Assembly: GCF_006539865.1 (NCBI RefSeq)
Contig: NZ_BJNV01000027.1
Coordinates: 1-56,894 of the forward strand
DNA from: Zoogloea ramigera
GTDB taxonomy: Bacteria; Pseudomonadota; Gammaproteobacteria; Burkholderiales; Rhodocyclaceae
DNA: 56,894 nucleotides
Reading direction: 5' to 3'
This document shows positions 15,442-25,341 of the stretch, in pieces; the stretch's first letter is position 1; each line of letters begins with the position of its first letter. A model generated the notes under the pieces. The model worked only from the letters and a program-made list of their open reading frames with translations. It was not told where the DNA came from and ran no database searches. Position numbers and translations under genes: made by a program.

Positions 15442-18408
15442 ATGCCCCGCCGTTCGATCCTCTCCGCCGCCGAGCGCGAAAGCCTGCTGGCGTTGCCGGA
15501 CACCAAGGATGAGTTGATCCGTCACTACACGTTCAGCGAAAGCGACCTCTCCATCATCCGGCAGCGGCGCGGCCCGGCCAATCGGCTGGGCTTCGCGGTG
15601 CAGCTCTGCTACCTGCGCTTTCCCGGCGTCATCCTTGGCGCTGATGAGCCACCGTTCCCGCCATTGCTGAGACTGGTCGCCAACCAGCTCAAGGTCGGCA
15701 TCGAAAGCTGGGACGAGTACGGGCAGCGTGAGCAGACCCGACGCGAGCACCTGGTCGAGCTGCAAACGGTGTTCGGCTTCCAGCCGTTCACGATTGGCCA
15801 CTACCGGCAGGCTGTCCAGTTGCTGACCGAGCTGGCCATGCAAACCGACAAGGGCATCGTGCTGGCCAGAGCCTTGATCGAGCACCTGCGGCGGCAGTCG
15901 GTCATTGTGCCCGCCCTCAACGCCGTCGAGCGGGCGAGCGCCGAAGCGATTACCCGCGCCAACCGGCGTCTCTACGACGCCTTGGCTGAGCCGCTGACGG
16001 ACGTGCATCGCCGTCGCCTCGACGATCTGCTCAAGCGCCGCGACAACGGCAAGACGACGTGGCTGGCCTGGCTGCGGCAATCCCCGGTCAAACCGAACTC
16101 GCGGCACATGCTGGAACACATCGAACGCCTCAAGGCGTGGCAGGCGCTCGACCTGCCCTCCGGCATCGAGCGGCTGGTTCACCAGAACCGGCTGCTCAAG
16201 ATCGCCCGCGAGGGCGGCCAGATGACGCCCGCCGACCTGGCGAAGTTCGAGCCGCAGCGGCGTTACGCGACCCTGGTGGCGCTCGCCATCGAGGGCATGG
16301 CCACCGTCACCGACGAAATCATCGACCTGCATGACCGCATCCTGGGCAAGCTGTTCAATGCCGCCAAGAACAAGCATCAGCAGCAGTTCCAGGCATCCGG
16401 CAAGGCGATCAATGCCAAGGTGCGGCTGTTCGGGCGCATCGGCCAGGCGCTGATCGAGGCCAAGCAAGCGGGCCGCGATCCGTTCGCCGCCATCGAGGCC
16501 GTCATGTCCTGGGATGCTTTCGCCGAGAGCGTCACCGAAGCGCAGCGGCTCGCGCAACCCGAGGACTTCGATTTCCTGCACCGCATCGGCGAGAGCTACG
16601 CCACGCTGCGCCGCTACGCGCCGGAATTTCTCGACGTGCTCAAGTTGCGGGCCGCGCCCGCCGCCAAGGACGTACTCGACGCCATCGAGGTGCTGCGCAG
16701 CATGAACAGCGACAACGCCCGCAAGGTGCCCACCGACGCGCCGACCGAGTTCATCAAGCCGCGCTGGCAGAAGCTGGTGATGACCGACACCGGCATCGAC
16801 CGGCGCTACTACGAACTGTGCGCGCTGTCGGAGCTGAAGAACGCGCTGCGCTCCGGCGACATCTGGGTGCAAGGCTCGCGCCAGTTCAAGGACTTCGAGG
16901 ACTACCTGGTGCCGCCCGCGAAATTCGCCAGCCTCAAGCAGGCCAGCGAATTGCCGCTGGCCGTGGCCACCGATTGCGACCAGTACCTGCATGACCGGCT
17001 GACGCTGCTGGAAACGCAGCTCGCCACCGTCAACCGCATGGCGCTGGCCAACGAGCTGCCGGACGCCATCATCACGGAGTCGGGCCTGAAGATCACGCCG
17101 CTCGATGCGGCGGTGCCCGATACCGCACAGGCCCTGATCGACCAGACGGCGATGATCCTACCGCACGTCAAGATCACCGAATTGCTGCTGGAGGTAGACG
17201 AATGGACGGGCTTCACCCGGCACTTCGCCCACCTGAAGTCAGGCGACCTGGCCAAGGACAAAAACCTGTTGCTGACCACGATCCTCGCCGACGCGATCAA
17301 CCTGGGCCTGACCAAGATGGCGGAATCGTGCCCCGGCACGACCTACGCCAAGCTGGCCTGGCTGCAAGCCTGGCACATCCGCGACGAAACCTACGGGGCG
17401 GCACTGGCCGAGCTGGTCAACGCGCAGTTCCGACATCCCTTCGCCGAGCATTGGGGCGACGGCACCACGTCATCGTCGGACGGCCAGAACTTCCGCACCG
17501 GCAGCAAGGCCGAGAGCACCGGCCACATCAATCCGAAATACGGCAGCAGCCCAGGGCGGACGTTCTACACCCATATCTCCGACCAGTACGCGCCGTTCCA
17601 CACCAAGGTCGTGAACGTCGGCGTGCGCGACTCGACCTACGTGCTCGACGGCCTGCTGTATCACGAATCCGACCTGCGGATCGAGGAGCACTACACCGAC
17701 ACGGCAGGGTTCACGGACCACGTCTTCGCGTTGATGCACCTGCTGGGCTTCCGCTTCGCCCCGCGCATTCGTGACCTGGGCGACACCAAGCTCTACATCC
17801 CGAAGGGCGATGCCACCTACGAGGCGTTGAAACCGATGATCGGCGGCACGCTCAACATCAAGCACGTCCGCGCCCATTGGGATGAAATCCTGCGGATGGC
17901 CACCTCGATCAAGCAGGGCACGGCGACGGCCTCGCTGATGCTCAGGAAGCTTGGCAGCTACCCGCGCCAGAACGGCCTGGCCGTCGCCCTGCGTGAGCTG
18001 GGACGCATCGAGCGCACACTGTTCATCCTGGACTGGCTGCAAAGCGTCGAGCTGCGCCGCCGCGTGCATGCCGGGCTGAACAAAGGCGAGGCGCGCAACG
18101 CGCTGGCCCGCGCCGTGTTCTTCAACCGCCTGGGGGAAATCCGCGACCGCAGCTTCGAGCAGCAGCGCTACCGGGCCAGCGGCCTCAACCTGGTGACGGC
18201 GGCCATCGTGCTATGGAACACGGTCTATCTGGAGCGGGCCGCGAACGCCTTGCGTGGCCACGGTCAAGCCGTCGATGACGGCCTGTTGCAGTACCTGTCG
18301 CCGCTCGGCTGGGAGCACATCAACCTGACCGGCGATTACCTCTGGCGCAGCAGCGCCAAGATCGGCGCGGGCAAGTTCAGGCCGCTACGGCCGCTGCAAC
18401 CGGCTTAG
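15442..18408 (+). CDS. tnpA: Tn3-family transposase TnpA
   Basis: 988 aa from the ATG at 15442 ([13 protein letters not shown]), the normal size for Tn3-family TnpA. The frame is open further upstream, but that part is transposon-end DNA. The C-terminal catalytic region holds HISDQYAPF (first Asp), [20 protein letters not shown] (second Asp) and the [16 protein letters not shown] block (Glu). The protein resembles the Tn5393/Tn21-side branch of the family. The stop codon lies inside the 38-bp terminal repeat, as usual for this group. It catalyses replicative transposition through cointegrates. The left end of its transposon was not found; a Tn402-type unit now sits directly upstream. Confidence 0.93.
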   Translation: MPRRSILSAAERESLLALPDTKDELIRHYTFSESDLSIIRQRRGPANRLGFAVQLCYLRFPGVILGADEPPFPPLLRLVANQLKVGIESWDEYGQREQTRREHLVELQTVFGFQPFTIGHYRQAVQLLTELAMQTDKGIVLARALIEHLRRQSVIVPALNAVERASAEAITRANRRLYDALAEPLTDVHRRRLDDLLKRRDNGKTTWLAWLRQSPVKPNSRHMLEHIERLKAWQALDLPSGIERLVHQNRLLKIAREGGQMTPADLAKFEPQRRYATLVALAIEGMATVTDEIIDLHDRILGKLFNAAKNKHQQQFQASGKAINAKVRLFGRIGQALIEAKQAGRDPFAAIEAVMSWDAFAESVTEAQRLAQPEDFDFLHRIGESYATLRRYAPEFLDVLKLRAAPAAKDVLDAIEVLRSMNSDNARKVPTDAPTEFIKPRWQKLVMTDTGIDRRYYELCALSELKNALRSGDIWVQGSRQFKDFEDYLVPPAKFASLKQASELPLAVATDCDQYLHDRLTLLETQLATVNRMALANELPDAIITESGLKITPLDAAVPDTAQALIDQTAMILPHVKITELLLEVDEWTGFTRHFAHLKSGDLAKDKNLLLTTILADAINLGLTKMAESCPGTTYAKLAWLQAWHIRDETYGAALAELVNAQFRHPFAEHWGDGTTSSSDGQNFRTGSKAESTGHINPKYGSSPGRTFYTHISDQYAPFHTKVVNVGVRDSTYVLDGLLYHESDLRIEEHYTDTAGFTDHVFALMHLLGFRFAPRIRDLGDTKLYIPKGDATYEALKPMIGGTLNIKHVRAHWDEILRMATSIKQGTATASLMLRKLGSYPRQNGLAVALRELGRIERTLFILDWLQSVELRRRVHAGLNKGEARNALARAVFFNRLGEIRDRSFEQQRYRASGLNLVTAAIVLWNTVYLERAANALRGHGQAVDDGLLQYLSPLGWEHINLTGDYLWRSSAKIGAGKFRPLRPLQPA

Positions 18409-18441
18409 CGTGCTTTATTTTCCGTTTTCTGAGACGACCCC
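18404..18441 (-). repeat. 38-bp Tn21-type terminal inverted repeat (right end of the Tn3-family element)
   Basis: Read on the minus strand it begins GGGGTCGTCTCAGAAAACGG and ends GCACGCTAAG, the Tn21-subgroup pattern. The GGGG faces right, so the transposon lies to the left and foreign DNA starts at 18442, in the middle of a trbF reading frame. It matches the repeat at 35944-35981 at 36 of 38 positions. Confidence 0.9.
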
Positions 18442-18762
18442 TGGCTGCGCGCCTACGACTTCACGACTGACCGCGGCGCCATGGCGCTCAATGACTACGC
18501 CCGCTCCAACGACCCCTTTACACGGGTCGGCCGGCAGCAGGTCGCTGTCGACGTCTCCAGCGTCATCCGCGCGTCCCCGGACAGCTTCCGCGTCGCCTGG
18601 GTCGAGCGCCGATACGAAAATGGCCAGCTCGCCGAGACCACGCGCTGGACCGCGATCCTGACGATCGTCGTGCAGATCCCCCGAAACGCCGACCGGCTCA
18701 GGGCGAACCCGCTCGGCATCTACGTCAACGCCATCAACTGGTCACGGGAGCTTGGGCAATGA
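18442..18762 (+). pseudogene. trbF: TrbF, 5'-truncated by the Tn3-family element
   Basis: The reading frame is open exactly from the transposon boundary (WLRAYDFTTDRGAM) to the TGA at 18760-18762. The remaining 106 residues are the C-terminal domain of TrbF/VirB8, with NDYARSNDPFTRVGRQQ and NPLGIYVNAINWSREL. TrbF is an inner-membrane bridging protein of the conjugative type IV secretion channel. Its N-terminal membrane anchor and start are missing, so the gene is inactive. The stop overlaps trbG by four bases, the native operon arrangement. Confidence 0.88.
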
Positions 18763-19808
18763 AGCCGTATTTCCGTAAAGCCGGAAACCCGGCTTCACAC
18801 ACACACGTACTCCCGGCTCTCCGTAGAGCCGCATTCCCGGTCGTTCTGCTAGCGGCGACCGCGCTCGCGGGCTGCGCGACCACCAATCCGCCGCCGGAGA
18901 TTTCCTACGACAATGCGGCTCCGGCGGTGCAGACCGTCGATCCACCCGCGCCGGTCACCGTGGTCGAGCTGCCCCGGCCGCTGCCGCTGCCTGGCCAATT
19001 GCAGCGTGTGGAGGAGACGCGGCGTGCCCCGGAGCCTTCTAATCCGACCGCTCGCGTCAACCAGGCAAACGAGGCGGCACGAGTCCAGCCGGTGCGCGAC
19101 GGCTTCATTAACTCGATGCAGGTCTACCCGTGGACTCAAGGGGCGCTTTATCAAGTCTATACCGCCGTCGGGCAGATCACCGACATCGCGCTCCAACCCG
19201 GGGAGCAGCTTGTCGGCGCAGGCCCGGTGGCCGCCGGCGACACAGTGCGCTGGATCATCGGCGACACCGAGAGCGGATCGGGGGCAACGCGCCAGATCCA
19301 CATCCTAGTAAAGCCCACCCGCGCCGACCTGATGACAAACCTCGTCATCAACACCAACATGCGCACCTATCACATGGAGCTGCGCTCGACAGAGCGCACC
19401 TATATGGCGTCGGTCTCATGGCAGTATCCGCAAGACCAGCTCATTGCGCTGCGCCGTCAGAACGCCGAGGCGCAGGCGGCCCAGCCGGTGGCGAGCGGCG
19501 TCGATCTCGCGAACGTCAACTTCCGCTATGCGATCGAGGGCGACCGTGCGCCGTGGCGGCCGCTGCGCGCCTTCGACGACGGACGCCAGGTCTTTATCGA
19601 GTTTCCGCGCGGCATCGGTCAGGGCGAGATGCCGCCACTCTTCGTCGTCGGCCCCGAGGGCAACACCTCTGAGCTCGTGAACTATCGCGTTCGCGGCCAC
19701 CACATGATCGTTGATCGTCTGTTCGCGGCTGCCGAACTTCGCTTCGGCTCCGGCCGCGAGCAGAAGCGCGTCAGGATCGTCCGCACAGACGGGAGGCCGA
19801 CCTCGTGA
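18759..19808 (+). CDS. trbG: TrbG, VirB9-like outer-membrane-complex protein
   Basis: 349 aa. The signal sequence ends in the lipobox ALAGC with Cys39, so this copy is probably a lipoprotein. A proline-rich linker (residues 45-90) precedes the VirB9/TrbG domain with VYPWTQGALYQVYT, RTYHMELRSTERTYMASVSW, and the C-terminal NFRYAIEGDRAPWRPLRAFD and PPLFVV blocks. With TrbI and TrbF it would form the outer part of the mating-pair channel. The start overlaps trbF by ATGA and the stop overlaps trbI. The other trb genes are not in the window, so the channel cannot be complete here. Confidence 0.92.
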   Translation: MKPYFRKAGNPASHTHVLPALRRAAFPVVLLAATALAGCATTNPPPEISYDNAAPAVQTVDPPAPVTVVELPRPLPLPGQLQRVEETRRAPEPSNPTARVNQANEAARVQPVRDGFINSMQVYPWTQGALYQVYTAVGQITDIALQPGEQLVGAGPVAAGDTVRWIIGDTESGSGATRQIHILVKPTRADLMTNLVINTNMRTYHMELRSTERTYMASVSWQYPQDQLIALRRQNAEAQAAQPVASGVDLANVNFRYAIEGDRAPWRPLRAFDDGRQVFIEFPRGIGQGEMPPLFVVGPEGNTSELVNYRVRGHHMIVDRLFAAAELRFGSGREQKRVRIVRTDGRPTS

Positions 19809-21025
19809 GCGAGAACCCGCCCCGGATTGAGGAAGTGCCGGACGACGATGCGCAGCCCCTGACCGGCGAGCCGGTCGGGCCTGCGCCGATGCGGCTGCGG
19901 GCCGAACCGCCCCGCGTCACCCGGTTGTCGCGGAAGGTTCTCGCCGGCCTCGGTCTTGTCGCCAGCGTCGGGCTCGGAGGTGCGCTGATCTACGCGCTTC
20001 AGACCCGCGACGCCGGTCGGCCGAACGACGAACTCTATTCGACCGAGAACCGCTCGACCGCTGACGGACTGGCCGGCCTGCCGCGAGATTACAGTGGCGT
20101 GCCACAGCTCGGTCCCCCTCTTCCCGGTGACCTCGGCCGGCCGATCCTTAGTACCCAGGATCGCGGACAGCCGGTGCCCACACCCGGGACGGCCACGCCC
20201 AATCCCGGCATCAGCCCGGAAGAGCAGCGCCGCCTTCAGGAAATCGAGACCGCGCGCACCAGCCGTCTCTTCTCCGGATCGGAAAGCCGGGGCACACCCG
20301 CTGCTGCGGGAGCTGCCCCAGCGCTCGCGCCGGTGCCGGATTTGGCGAGCATTGGCCTCGCTCCGCCGCCCGCCACGCCCTCGGCGCAGGACCGGCAGAA
20401 CGCGTTTCTGAACGCCGCGGCCGATCGCAGGACGGTTGCGCCCGATCGCGTCGCTGCGCCAGTATCGCCGAACGTCCTTCAGGCGGGAGCAGTGATATCC
20501 GCGGCGCTGATCACCGGCATCCGATCCGATCTACCCGGCCAGATCACCGCGCAGGTCACCGAAAACATCTACGACAGCCCAACCGGCCGTATCTTGCTTG
20601 TGCCGCAAGGCACTCGTGTGGTCGGGCAGTACGACAACAACGTGCAGTTCGGCCAGAGCCGAGTCCTGCTCGTCTGGACTCGGCTCGTCTTCCCGAACGG
20701 GCGCTCGATCGTTCTCGAGCGCCAGCCTGGTGCTGACGCTGAAGGGTTCGCCGGGCTGCAGGATGGCGTCGATTACCATTGGTGGGATCTGGCCAAGGCT
20801 GCGGGATTGTCGACACTGCTGAGCGTCGGCGCCGAACTCGCGGTCGACAACGACGATCAGCTCGTTCAGGCGATCCGGAACGGTGGGCAGGACACCATCA
20901 ACGACGCAGGGCAGCAGATTGTGAGGCGTCAGCTCAACGTCGCGCCCACGATCACTATTCGGCCCGGATTTCCCGTGCGCGTTCTCGTGACGCGAGACTT
21001 GGTACTGGAGCCATATGGAGGGTGA
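19805..21025 (+). CDS. trbI: TrbI, VirB10-like channel protein
   Basis: 406 aa, GTG start overlapping trbG. A single membrane segment lies at about residues 45-65 (VLAGLGLVASVGLGGALIYA). A long proline/alanine-rich periplasmic region follows. The C-terminal VirB10 domain carries VLQAGAVISAALITGIRSDL, LVPQGTRVVGQYDN and the final RPGFPVRVLVTRDLVL. The protein spans inner and outer membranes in the type IV secretion core. It is intact, but the operon is cut at trbF upstream. Confidence 0.93.
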   Translation: MSENPPRIEEVPDDDAQPLTGEPVGPAPMRLRAEPPRVTRLSRKVLAGLGLVASVGLGGALIYALQTRDAGRPNDELYSTENRSTADGLAGLPRDYSGVPQLGPPLPGDLGRPILSTQDRGQPVPTPGTATPNPGISPEEQRRLQEIETARTSRLFSGSESRGTPAAAGAAPALAPVPDLASIGLAPPPATPSAQDRQNAFLNAAADRRTVAPDRVAAPVSPNVLQAGAVISAALITGIRSDLPGQITAQVTENIYDSPTGRILLVPQGTRVVGQYDNNVQFGQSRVLLVWTRLVFPNGRSIVLERQPGADAEGFAGLQDGVDYHWWDLAKAAGLSTLLSVGAELAVDNDDQLVQAIRNGGQDTINDAGQQIVRRQLNVAPTITIRPGFPVRVLVTRDLVLEPYGG

Positions 21026-21027
21026 TG

Positions 21028-21264
21028 ATGTCGAAGCTTAAGCTAGGCCCCATCGCGGACGACAAGCCGCTTAAGGTACAGGTCGAGCTACCTGCAGCTC
21101 TCCACCAGGACCTTGTTGACTACGCCCACCTATTGGGCCGAGAGCAAGGTCAGTCCGCTGTTGACCCAGCTCGGTTAATCGTCCCGATGTTACAACGGTT
21201 CATCGCGACAGACCGTGGCTTCGCCAAAGCCAGGCGAACGTTGACGCCGGGGAGCGCCGATTAA
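21028..21264 (+). CDS. DUF2274 family protein
   Basis: 78 aa starting right after trbI (stop and ATG overlap). MSKLKLGPIADDKPLKVQV, then AALHQDLVDYAHLL, matches the DUF2274 proteins commonly found after trbI in alphaproteobacterial trb clusters. The fold looks like a short ribbon-helix protein that could bind DNA, and its role is unknown. It overlaps the 3' end of the convergent lysR gene by four bases. It supports an alphaproteobacterial origin for this block. Confidence 0.8.
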   Translation: MSKLKLGPIADDKPLKVQVELPAALHQDLVDYAHLLGREQGQSAVDPARLIVPMLQRFIATDRGFAKARRTLTPGSAD

Positions 21265-22157
21265 TCCGTGGTCCCCGCTCTAGAGGGGGTGTCGAAACAC
21301 TTCAGCAGCAGCGGCAGAGTCGGGTTGTCGTTGTCACTGGAAGAAATTATAGCGGCCGTCGGCGCCCGCGCCGATGGGAGCGGGATCAACGCGATATCCG
21401 GCCGGTAGATCACGCTGGTGATGGTCAAGCCGAAGCCCTGTTCGACCATCGTCAGCAGGGTTTCTCGGCTGACTTGTTGGATCGAGAGTTGAACCGCTCC
21501 GTCTCCGGCGCCCACCATGCGCCGGAGTATGCCAGCGAGCTCACGCCCAGCGCCATCCGAGCGAACGAGGAAGACTTCGTCACAAACGTCCTCCCACGAC
21601 AGCTGTGGCCGTGCTGCCAACTCGTGAAGCGGGGACAATGCCACGAACAGATCTGGTTCGCAGAGACGTCGAACTTGGAACTGAGGGCTCTTGCTCGCAC
21701 TCAGGCTGATTGCTGCGTCCAGTAATCCGCGCTTCACCCCCAAAGTGTTTTCTTCTGAAGTGCCTTCCTCAAGCTTTACCTCGATCGTCGGATGTCTATT
21801 TCTGAATGCCGAGAGAATGTTGATGATCGGGCACGCCGGGAACGCTTCAAGCATTCCAAACCTCACGAGCCCGGTCTTGAGTTTCCGCGCGGAGCGGATC
21901 TCCGTTGCGGCGTTACGAAGGTAGCGCGCTCCCACCACCGCTTGTTGAAGGAAGCGCTCACCTTCTGGAGTCAGCCCTGCCCCCGCTCGCGTACGCTTGA
22001 AGAGAGAAAAGCCAAGTTGGCGCTCAAACAGCTGCACACGTCGGCTGACGGTGGATTGCGATATCGATAGGCGCTCCGCCGCTCGGCGGAAGCTGCCGGC
22101 CTCGGCGACCTGAACGGCGTACTTCAGGTATCGGAGATCAAGAGTCAGGTCGGGCAT
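21261..22157 (-). CDS. LysR-family transcriptional regulator 1
   Basis: 298 aa. N-terminal winged helix-turn-helix at residues 6-64 (LKYAVQVAEAGSFRRAAERL, then SISQSTVSRRVQLFERQLG). The effector-binding domain follows. LysR proteins are usually autoregulated dual regulators responding to small molecules. The neighbouring divergent unit starts with a MarR gene at 22414. No effector can be read from sequence. Confidence 0.9.
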   Translation of the reverse strand: MPDLTLDLRYLKYAVQVAEAGSFRRAAERLSISQSTVSRRVQLFERQLGFSLFKRTRAGAGLTPEGERFLQQAVVGARYLRNAATEIRSARKLKTGLVRFGMLEAFPACPIINILSAFRNRHPTIEVKLEEGTSEENTLGVKRGLLDAAISLSASKSPQFQVRRLCEPDLFVALSPLHELAARPQLSWEDVCDEVFLVRSDGAGRELAGILRRMVGAGDGAVQLSIQQVSRETLLTMVEQGFGLTITSVIYRPDIALIPLPSARAPTAAIISSSDNDNPTLPLLLKCFDTPSRAGTTD

Positions 22158-22386
22158 GAGACCCGTCCGATCATACCGGCGGTCTCATCGGCGAACCGCC
22201 TGCGCCCGGTGAGCGGCACCCATGCACGTCCACTTTCATCGAGCCCACCCCCGCTAGCGCCTGGGGAACGAGCACGTCCGTTGATCTCAGATGTGGAATC
22301 CGAGCTGAGCCCCTCAATGAGCATGACCATGTCCGAATCTGTCATAGATGCATGCGGCGGTCATACATTTTCACACGCTTGAAGTC

Positions 22387-22403
22387 TATGCGCGAAGCAT
22401 ATA
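22387..22403. promoter_or_regulatory. TATGC-N-GCATA palindrome upstream of marR 1 (shared operator type)
   Basis: TATGCGCGAAGCATATA; on the other strand it fits TATATGY-N5-GCATA. It lies 11 bp before the MarR start codon, a typical autoregulation position. Related sites occur at 25585-25604, 29504-29522 and 29544-29560. Confidence 0.55.
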
Positions 22404-22413
22404 TTCTTGCGGT

Positions 22414-22947
22414 ATGGAGCCTGAGGTCGCCAAGTACCATTTAGGTGCACTCGCGTTGGCCGTTGCAGACAGCATCGCCAGTGTCTCGGCCTCGTTTTCA
22501 CCAAGCGGCCCGGGGACCGCCGTGATGGTGTTACTCAGCATGGAGCCCGGACTGCCGATCAGCGTTTTGGCTACCTCGATCGGGCTTTCTCATGCCGGGA
22601 CGGTGCGATTGATCGATAGGCTCGAGCGCGAACAGTTGGTGGAACGACGAAGACAAATCACCGACAGGCGGGCGCGCTTCATTCACCTCACCAATTCGGG
22701 GAAGAAGATAACGGACGCCTTGCTCAAGGCACGGGAGCAGGTGATCTCCGAATGTATTTCGCCCCTGTCGCCCAATGACCTCGACATTCTAGGCATGCTG
22801 TCGGAGCGGCTCCTTGTGGCAAACGGCTTCGACAAAGATGGCTCGGTCAGCCTTTGCCATCTGTGCGGCTACAGCAGGATCGCGCCTTCCCGTGGTAAAG
22901 CTAAGCCGGGGCGCTCGCCACGCTGGAACGTCGCATCAGAAGGCTGA
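22414..22947 (+). CDS. MarR-family regulator 1 with C-terminal CxxC
   Basis: 177 aa from the ATG at 22414 (MEPEVAKYHLGAL); the longer frame from 22348 would include the operator. The winged-helix region contains PISVLATSIGLSHAGTVRLI, then ERRRQITDRRARFIHLT, a clear MarR wing. The C-terminus has the motif SLCHLCGYS, a pair of cysteines two residues apart. MarR proteins of the OhrR type sense oxidants by cysteine oxidation, and a sensing role here is inferred. It precedes the YeeE/YedE gene by 26 bp, probably in one operon. It is a paralogue of the regulator at 25613. Confidence 0.85.
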   Translation: MEPEVAKYHLGALALAVADSIASVSASFSPSGPGTAVMVLLSMEPGLPISVLATSIGLSHAGTVRLIDRLEREQLVERRRQITDRRARFIHLTNSGKKITDALLKAREQVISECISPLSPNDLDILGMLSERLLVANGFDKDGSVSLCHLCGYSRIAPSRGKAKPGRSPRWNVASEG

Positions 22948-22973
22948 CGATATGATCAGGCAGGCTTGAAATA

Positions 22974-23933
22974 ATGGGATCGTTTGCGCTCGAACTTCTT
23001 CTATGCGTACTTGCCTTCGGGTTCGGATATGCGGCGAACCAAGGCGGAACCTGTTTAGTGGTGGCCGCTCATGAGTTACACAGAAGACAGCCGCCGAAAA
23101 TGTTCGTCGGATTTCTCGCAGCGTCGGCAGCGGCAGGCCTGGTTGCGGTCCCGATAGTCTGGACGGGAACACTGGGCGCAACACTCGCACCCTCGACCAG
23201 CATCAATTTCCTCCTGCTCATCGGCGCCATCGCCTTCGGCCTCGGCGCACTCATTAATGACACATGCCTGCTCGGATCGCTGGCGCGGCTTGGGGATGGG
23301 GAGATGCGACTTCTAGCTCTACCCTTGGGATTAACGATTGGTATCTTGGCTGCCGACCATGGCAGGTTCGGCTACGATTCAACATGGCCAAGCTTAATCT
23401 CCAAACCGAGCGCAACAGGCCTCGTTACTCTCCTAGCCTTCCTAGTTGTGCTCGTGCTGGCACTCGTTTTCGTTTCCACGAAGAGCGTTCTGCGAACAAA
23501 GCCGGGTTGGTCGTTCGGCGCTTCGATGATTGGACTCGGTATCACTGGCGGACTTCTATATGCACTCTCGCCGGCCTGGACCTTCGCAGACGTGATTCAA
23601 CGCGCCCTTCCTCTCAGAATGTCCCCGGCCGGCGAGGTCGCGCTCACTGCGGTGATCTCTTCGATCGCAGGCGCCCTAACCGCCTCCTTTCGCCAAGGCA
23701 ATCTGCGTCTCCAACTGCCGACAGCCAATGGCATTCTGCGATCTGTCGTCGGCGGCACATTGATGGGTATCGGCATCGCGCTCATACCCGGCGGGAATGA
23801 TGGGTTGATCCTCGCAGCGGTTCCGACTCTTTCACCTGGTGGGATAGTCGCCTACCTTCTGATGACGACGACAATCGTCTTCGGATTTGCAGCGCGTGGT
23901 AAGTTATTCCGGCGCTGCCTTTCACGGCCATGA
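22974..23933 (+). CDS. YeeE/YedE-family membrane permease
   Basis: 319 aa with about nine hydrophobic segments spread over the whole length. Two family signatures are visible, FGYAANQGGTCLVVAAHE at about residues 18-35 and NDTCLLGSLARLGDGEM at about 97-113, each with a cysteine of the kind that lines the path in thiosulfate transporters of the YeeE/YedE family. Expected role: uptake of a sulfur compound across the inner membrane. Coupling to a redox-type MarR regulator and to methionine sulfoxide reductases downstream fits a sulfur or oxidative-stress role. Substrate is inferred only. Confidence 0.8.
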   Translation: MGSFALELLLCVLAFGFGYAANQGGTCLVVAAHELHRRQPPKMFVGFLAASAAAGLVAVPIVWTGTLGATLAPSTSINFLLLIGAIAFGLGALINDTCLLGSLARLGDGEMRLLALPLGLTIGILAADHGRFGYDSTWPSLISKPSATGLVTLLAFLVVLVLALVFVSTKSVLRTKPGWSFGASMIGLGITGGLLYALSPAWTFADVIQRALPLRMSPAGEVALTAVISSIAGALTASFRQGNLRLQLPTANGILRSVVGGTLMGIGIALIPGGNDGLILAAVPTLSPGGIVAYLLMTTTIVFGFAARGKLFRRCLSRP

Positions 23934-23971
23934 TAAGGGCAACAGAGGACTTGCCCTCCTGACATGAGCAT

Positions 23972-24358
23972 TTATCCCGACCGGGAATATCGGCTGACTA
24001 GCTCGTATGCCTTTGCAGGCCCTTGGACCATGATGACCACTTCAAAGGCCGCCGGCCCCAGAATCCTGTAGGTTGCATGGTAGGTGTCGTCTCCGCAGGC
24101 ATAGACGCCACTCGCTTCCAACCCGGTATCCGTCCGCGAGAAACTCAAGCTGAGGAACTGCGTCCCGATATGAGGTCCGTCTGCGAACTCGACGACAACA
24201 CTGTCCTCGCTCAAGCGATAGCGATACTGCCGGCACGCGGAGAATACTCTGCCATCTGCCAGTGAGAGAATGCCGCTCTCTCGATAAGCGAGCGCGCCTT
24301 CGCCGATCGCTGCTACGATTTCGGTGGGCATGGTTATCTCGTCCAGGGCCGCGTCCAT
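23972..24358 (-). CDS. DUF6314-like protein, possibly lacking its N-terminus
   Basis: 128 aa from the ATG at 24358 (MDAALDEITMPTEI); a TTG at 24382 is an alternative. The body matches the C-terminal two thirds of DUF6314 proteins: LAYRESGILSLADGRVFSAC, RQYRYRL, VVVEFADGPHIG and TYRILGPAAFEVVIMVQG, ending in a YELVSRYSR tail. The usual N-terminal LxGxWxLxR block is absent here, but a similar block occurs in a remnant at 25114. Function is unknown. The gene stands alone, convergent to the permease. Confidence 0.6.
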   Translation of the reverse strand: MDAALDEITMPTEIVAAIGEGALAYRESGILSLADGRVFSACRQYRYRLSEDSVVVEFADGPHIGTQFLSLSFSRTDTGLEASGVYACGDDTYHATYRILGPAAFEVVIMVQGPAKAYELVSRYSRSG

Positions 24359-24528
24359 CCGTACAGGCTGGACGTTTGCCAACGGGCTATAGGCCCACCC
24401 GGAGCGCCAGCCCCATCAAGTCAAAATCCCGCAAAGGTCGCGCGTTTGCTGGGTAAAGGCATCGCCGATGAGGATGGCTTCGTGAGGCAGCGAAGCGCGA
24501 GCCAGCCGCTCGACATATCTCGCTTATT

Positions 24529-24541
24529 AGTATATTATACT
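24529..24541. promoter_or_regulatory. 13-bp palindrome upstream of the DUF417 gene
   Basis: AGTATATTATACT is a perfect palindrome about 70 bp before the start codon at 24612 and could be an operator. The 24383-24528 stretch beside it shows no complete gene. A short minus-strand frame ending at 24416 reads like a gene 3' remnant. Confidence 0.4.
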
Positions 24542-24611
24542 GTAACGCCTGCCCGAAGCACGTAGACGACGTTCGTGACGTTCCCACGGGACCACTGTTG
24601 AGGAATTTTAG

Positions 24612-25100
24612 ATGAGCATTTTCGACCGTTATGAATTTCTTGTCCCCGAGCACGGTCGGAGGGATCTTGGCCTGCTTAGATGGGCTCTCGTGATCGTATT
24701 TCTGTGGTTCGGCGCGATGAAGTTCACAGCGTACGAGGCCTATGGTATCGCCCCGTTTATCGAACACAGCCCGATCATGAATTGGCTCGGCATGTTCGGG
24801 ACGCAGGGGCAAAGCTATTTCATCGGCGTTATCGAGTTATCGACCGGTCTCGTTCTGATCCTTGGTGCATTTCGTCCACTCTTCTCTGCGCTAGGCGCAC
24901 TAATGTCAGCAGCGACCTATCTGATCACGCTGACCTTTTTCATCACCACTCCAGGTGTCGCGGAGCAGACTGCCGGCGGCTTTCCTGCGATTTCGGCTGC
25001 ACCAGGGCAGTTTCTACTGAAGGACGCAGTTCTGCTAGCGGCGTCCCTCGTGCTGCTGCGTGCTTCGGTCCGCCACAGAGGGGCGCTTGTGCTCTCGTGA
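24612..25100 (+). CDS. DUF417 (YkgB/RclC-like) inner-membrane protein
   Basis: 162 aa with four hydrophobic segments. The family signature is clear: GLLRWALVIVFLWFGAMKFT, then YEAYGIAPFIEHSPIMNWL and FIGVIELSTGLVLILGAF. DUF417 includes E. coli RclC, a membrane protein of the reactive-chlorine resistance rcl operon. Its molecular action is not known. The context of two msrA genes, msrB, an OsmC fusion and a RidA protein supports a role in oxidant or hypochlorite stress (inference). Confidence 0.85.
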   Translation: MSIFDRYEFLVPEHGRRDLGLLRWALVIVFLWFGAMKFTAYEAYGIAPFIEHSPIMNWLGMFGTQGQSYFIGVIELSTGLVLILGAFRPLFSALGALMSAATYLITLTFFITTPGVAEQTAGGFPAISAAPGQFLLKDAVLLAASLVLLRASVRHRGALVLS

Positions 25101-25113
25101 CTGTGGTCCTCTC

Positions 25114-25341
25114 GTGACGGCGGGCGTGCAAATCCTGCAGAACCTCCGCGGGGCATGGATGCTCCGTCGCGATATCGAGCCCGGAGGCGCTCAGCTGCAT
25201 GGCGACGCGGTCTTCGCCCGTTTCGCCGCAATCCCCGACGTCGTGGAGCACGGACTGTTCCTCAATGGGATTGATACAATCGTGATCGCGCGCGGTGACA
25301 CGATGGAAGTGCGACGCCGGGGGCAAGCTAGGTCTCGCTGA
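25114..25341 (+). pseudogene. Chimeric remnant: DUF6314 N-terminus joined to an RpiA-like C-terminus
   Basis: One open frame combines two unrelated pieces. VQILQNLRGAWMLRRDI with GGAQLHGDAVFARF resembles the start of DUF6314 proteins. Directly after it, AIPDVVEHGLFLNGID with VIARGD resembles the last part of ribose-5-phosphate isomerase A (usual form IPGVVEHGLF). Each piece is incomplete, so this is probably a deletion scar rather than a working protein. The missing N-terminal block of the DUF6314 gene at 23972 may be the first piece. Confidence 0.45.
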
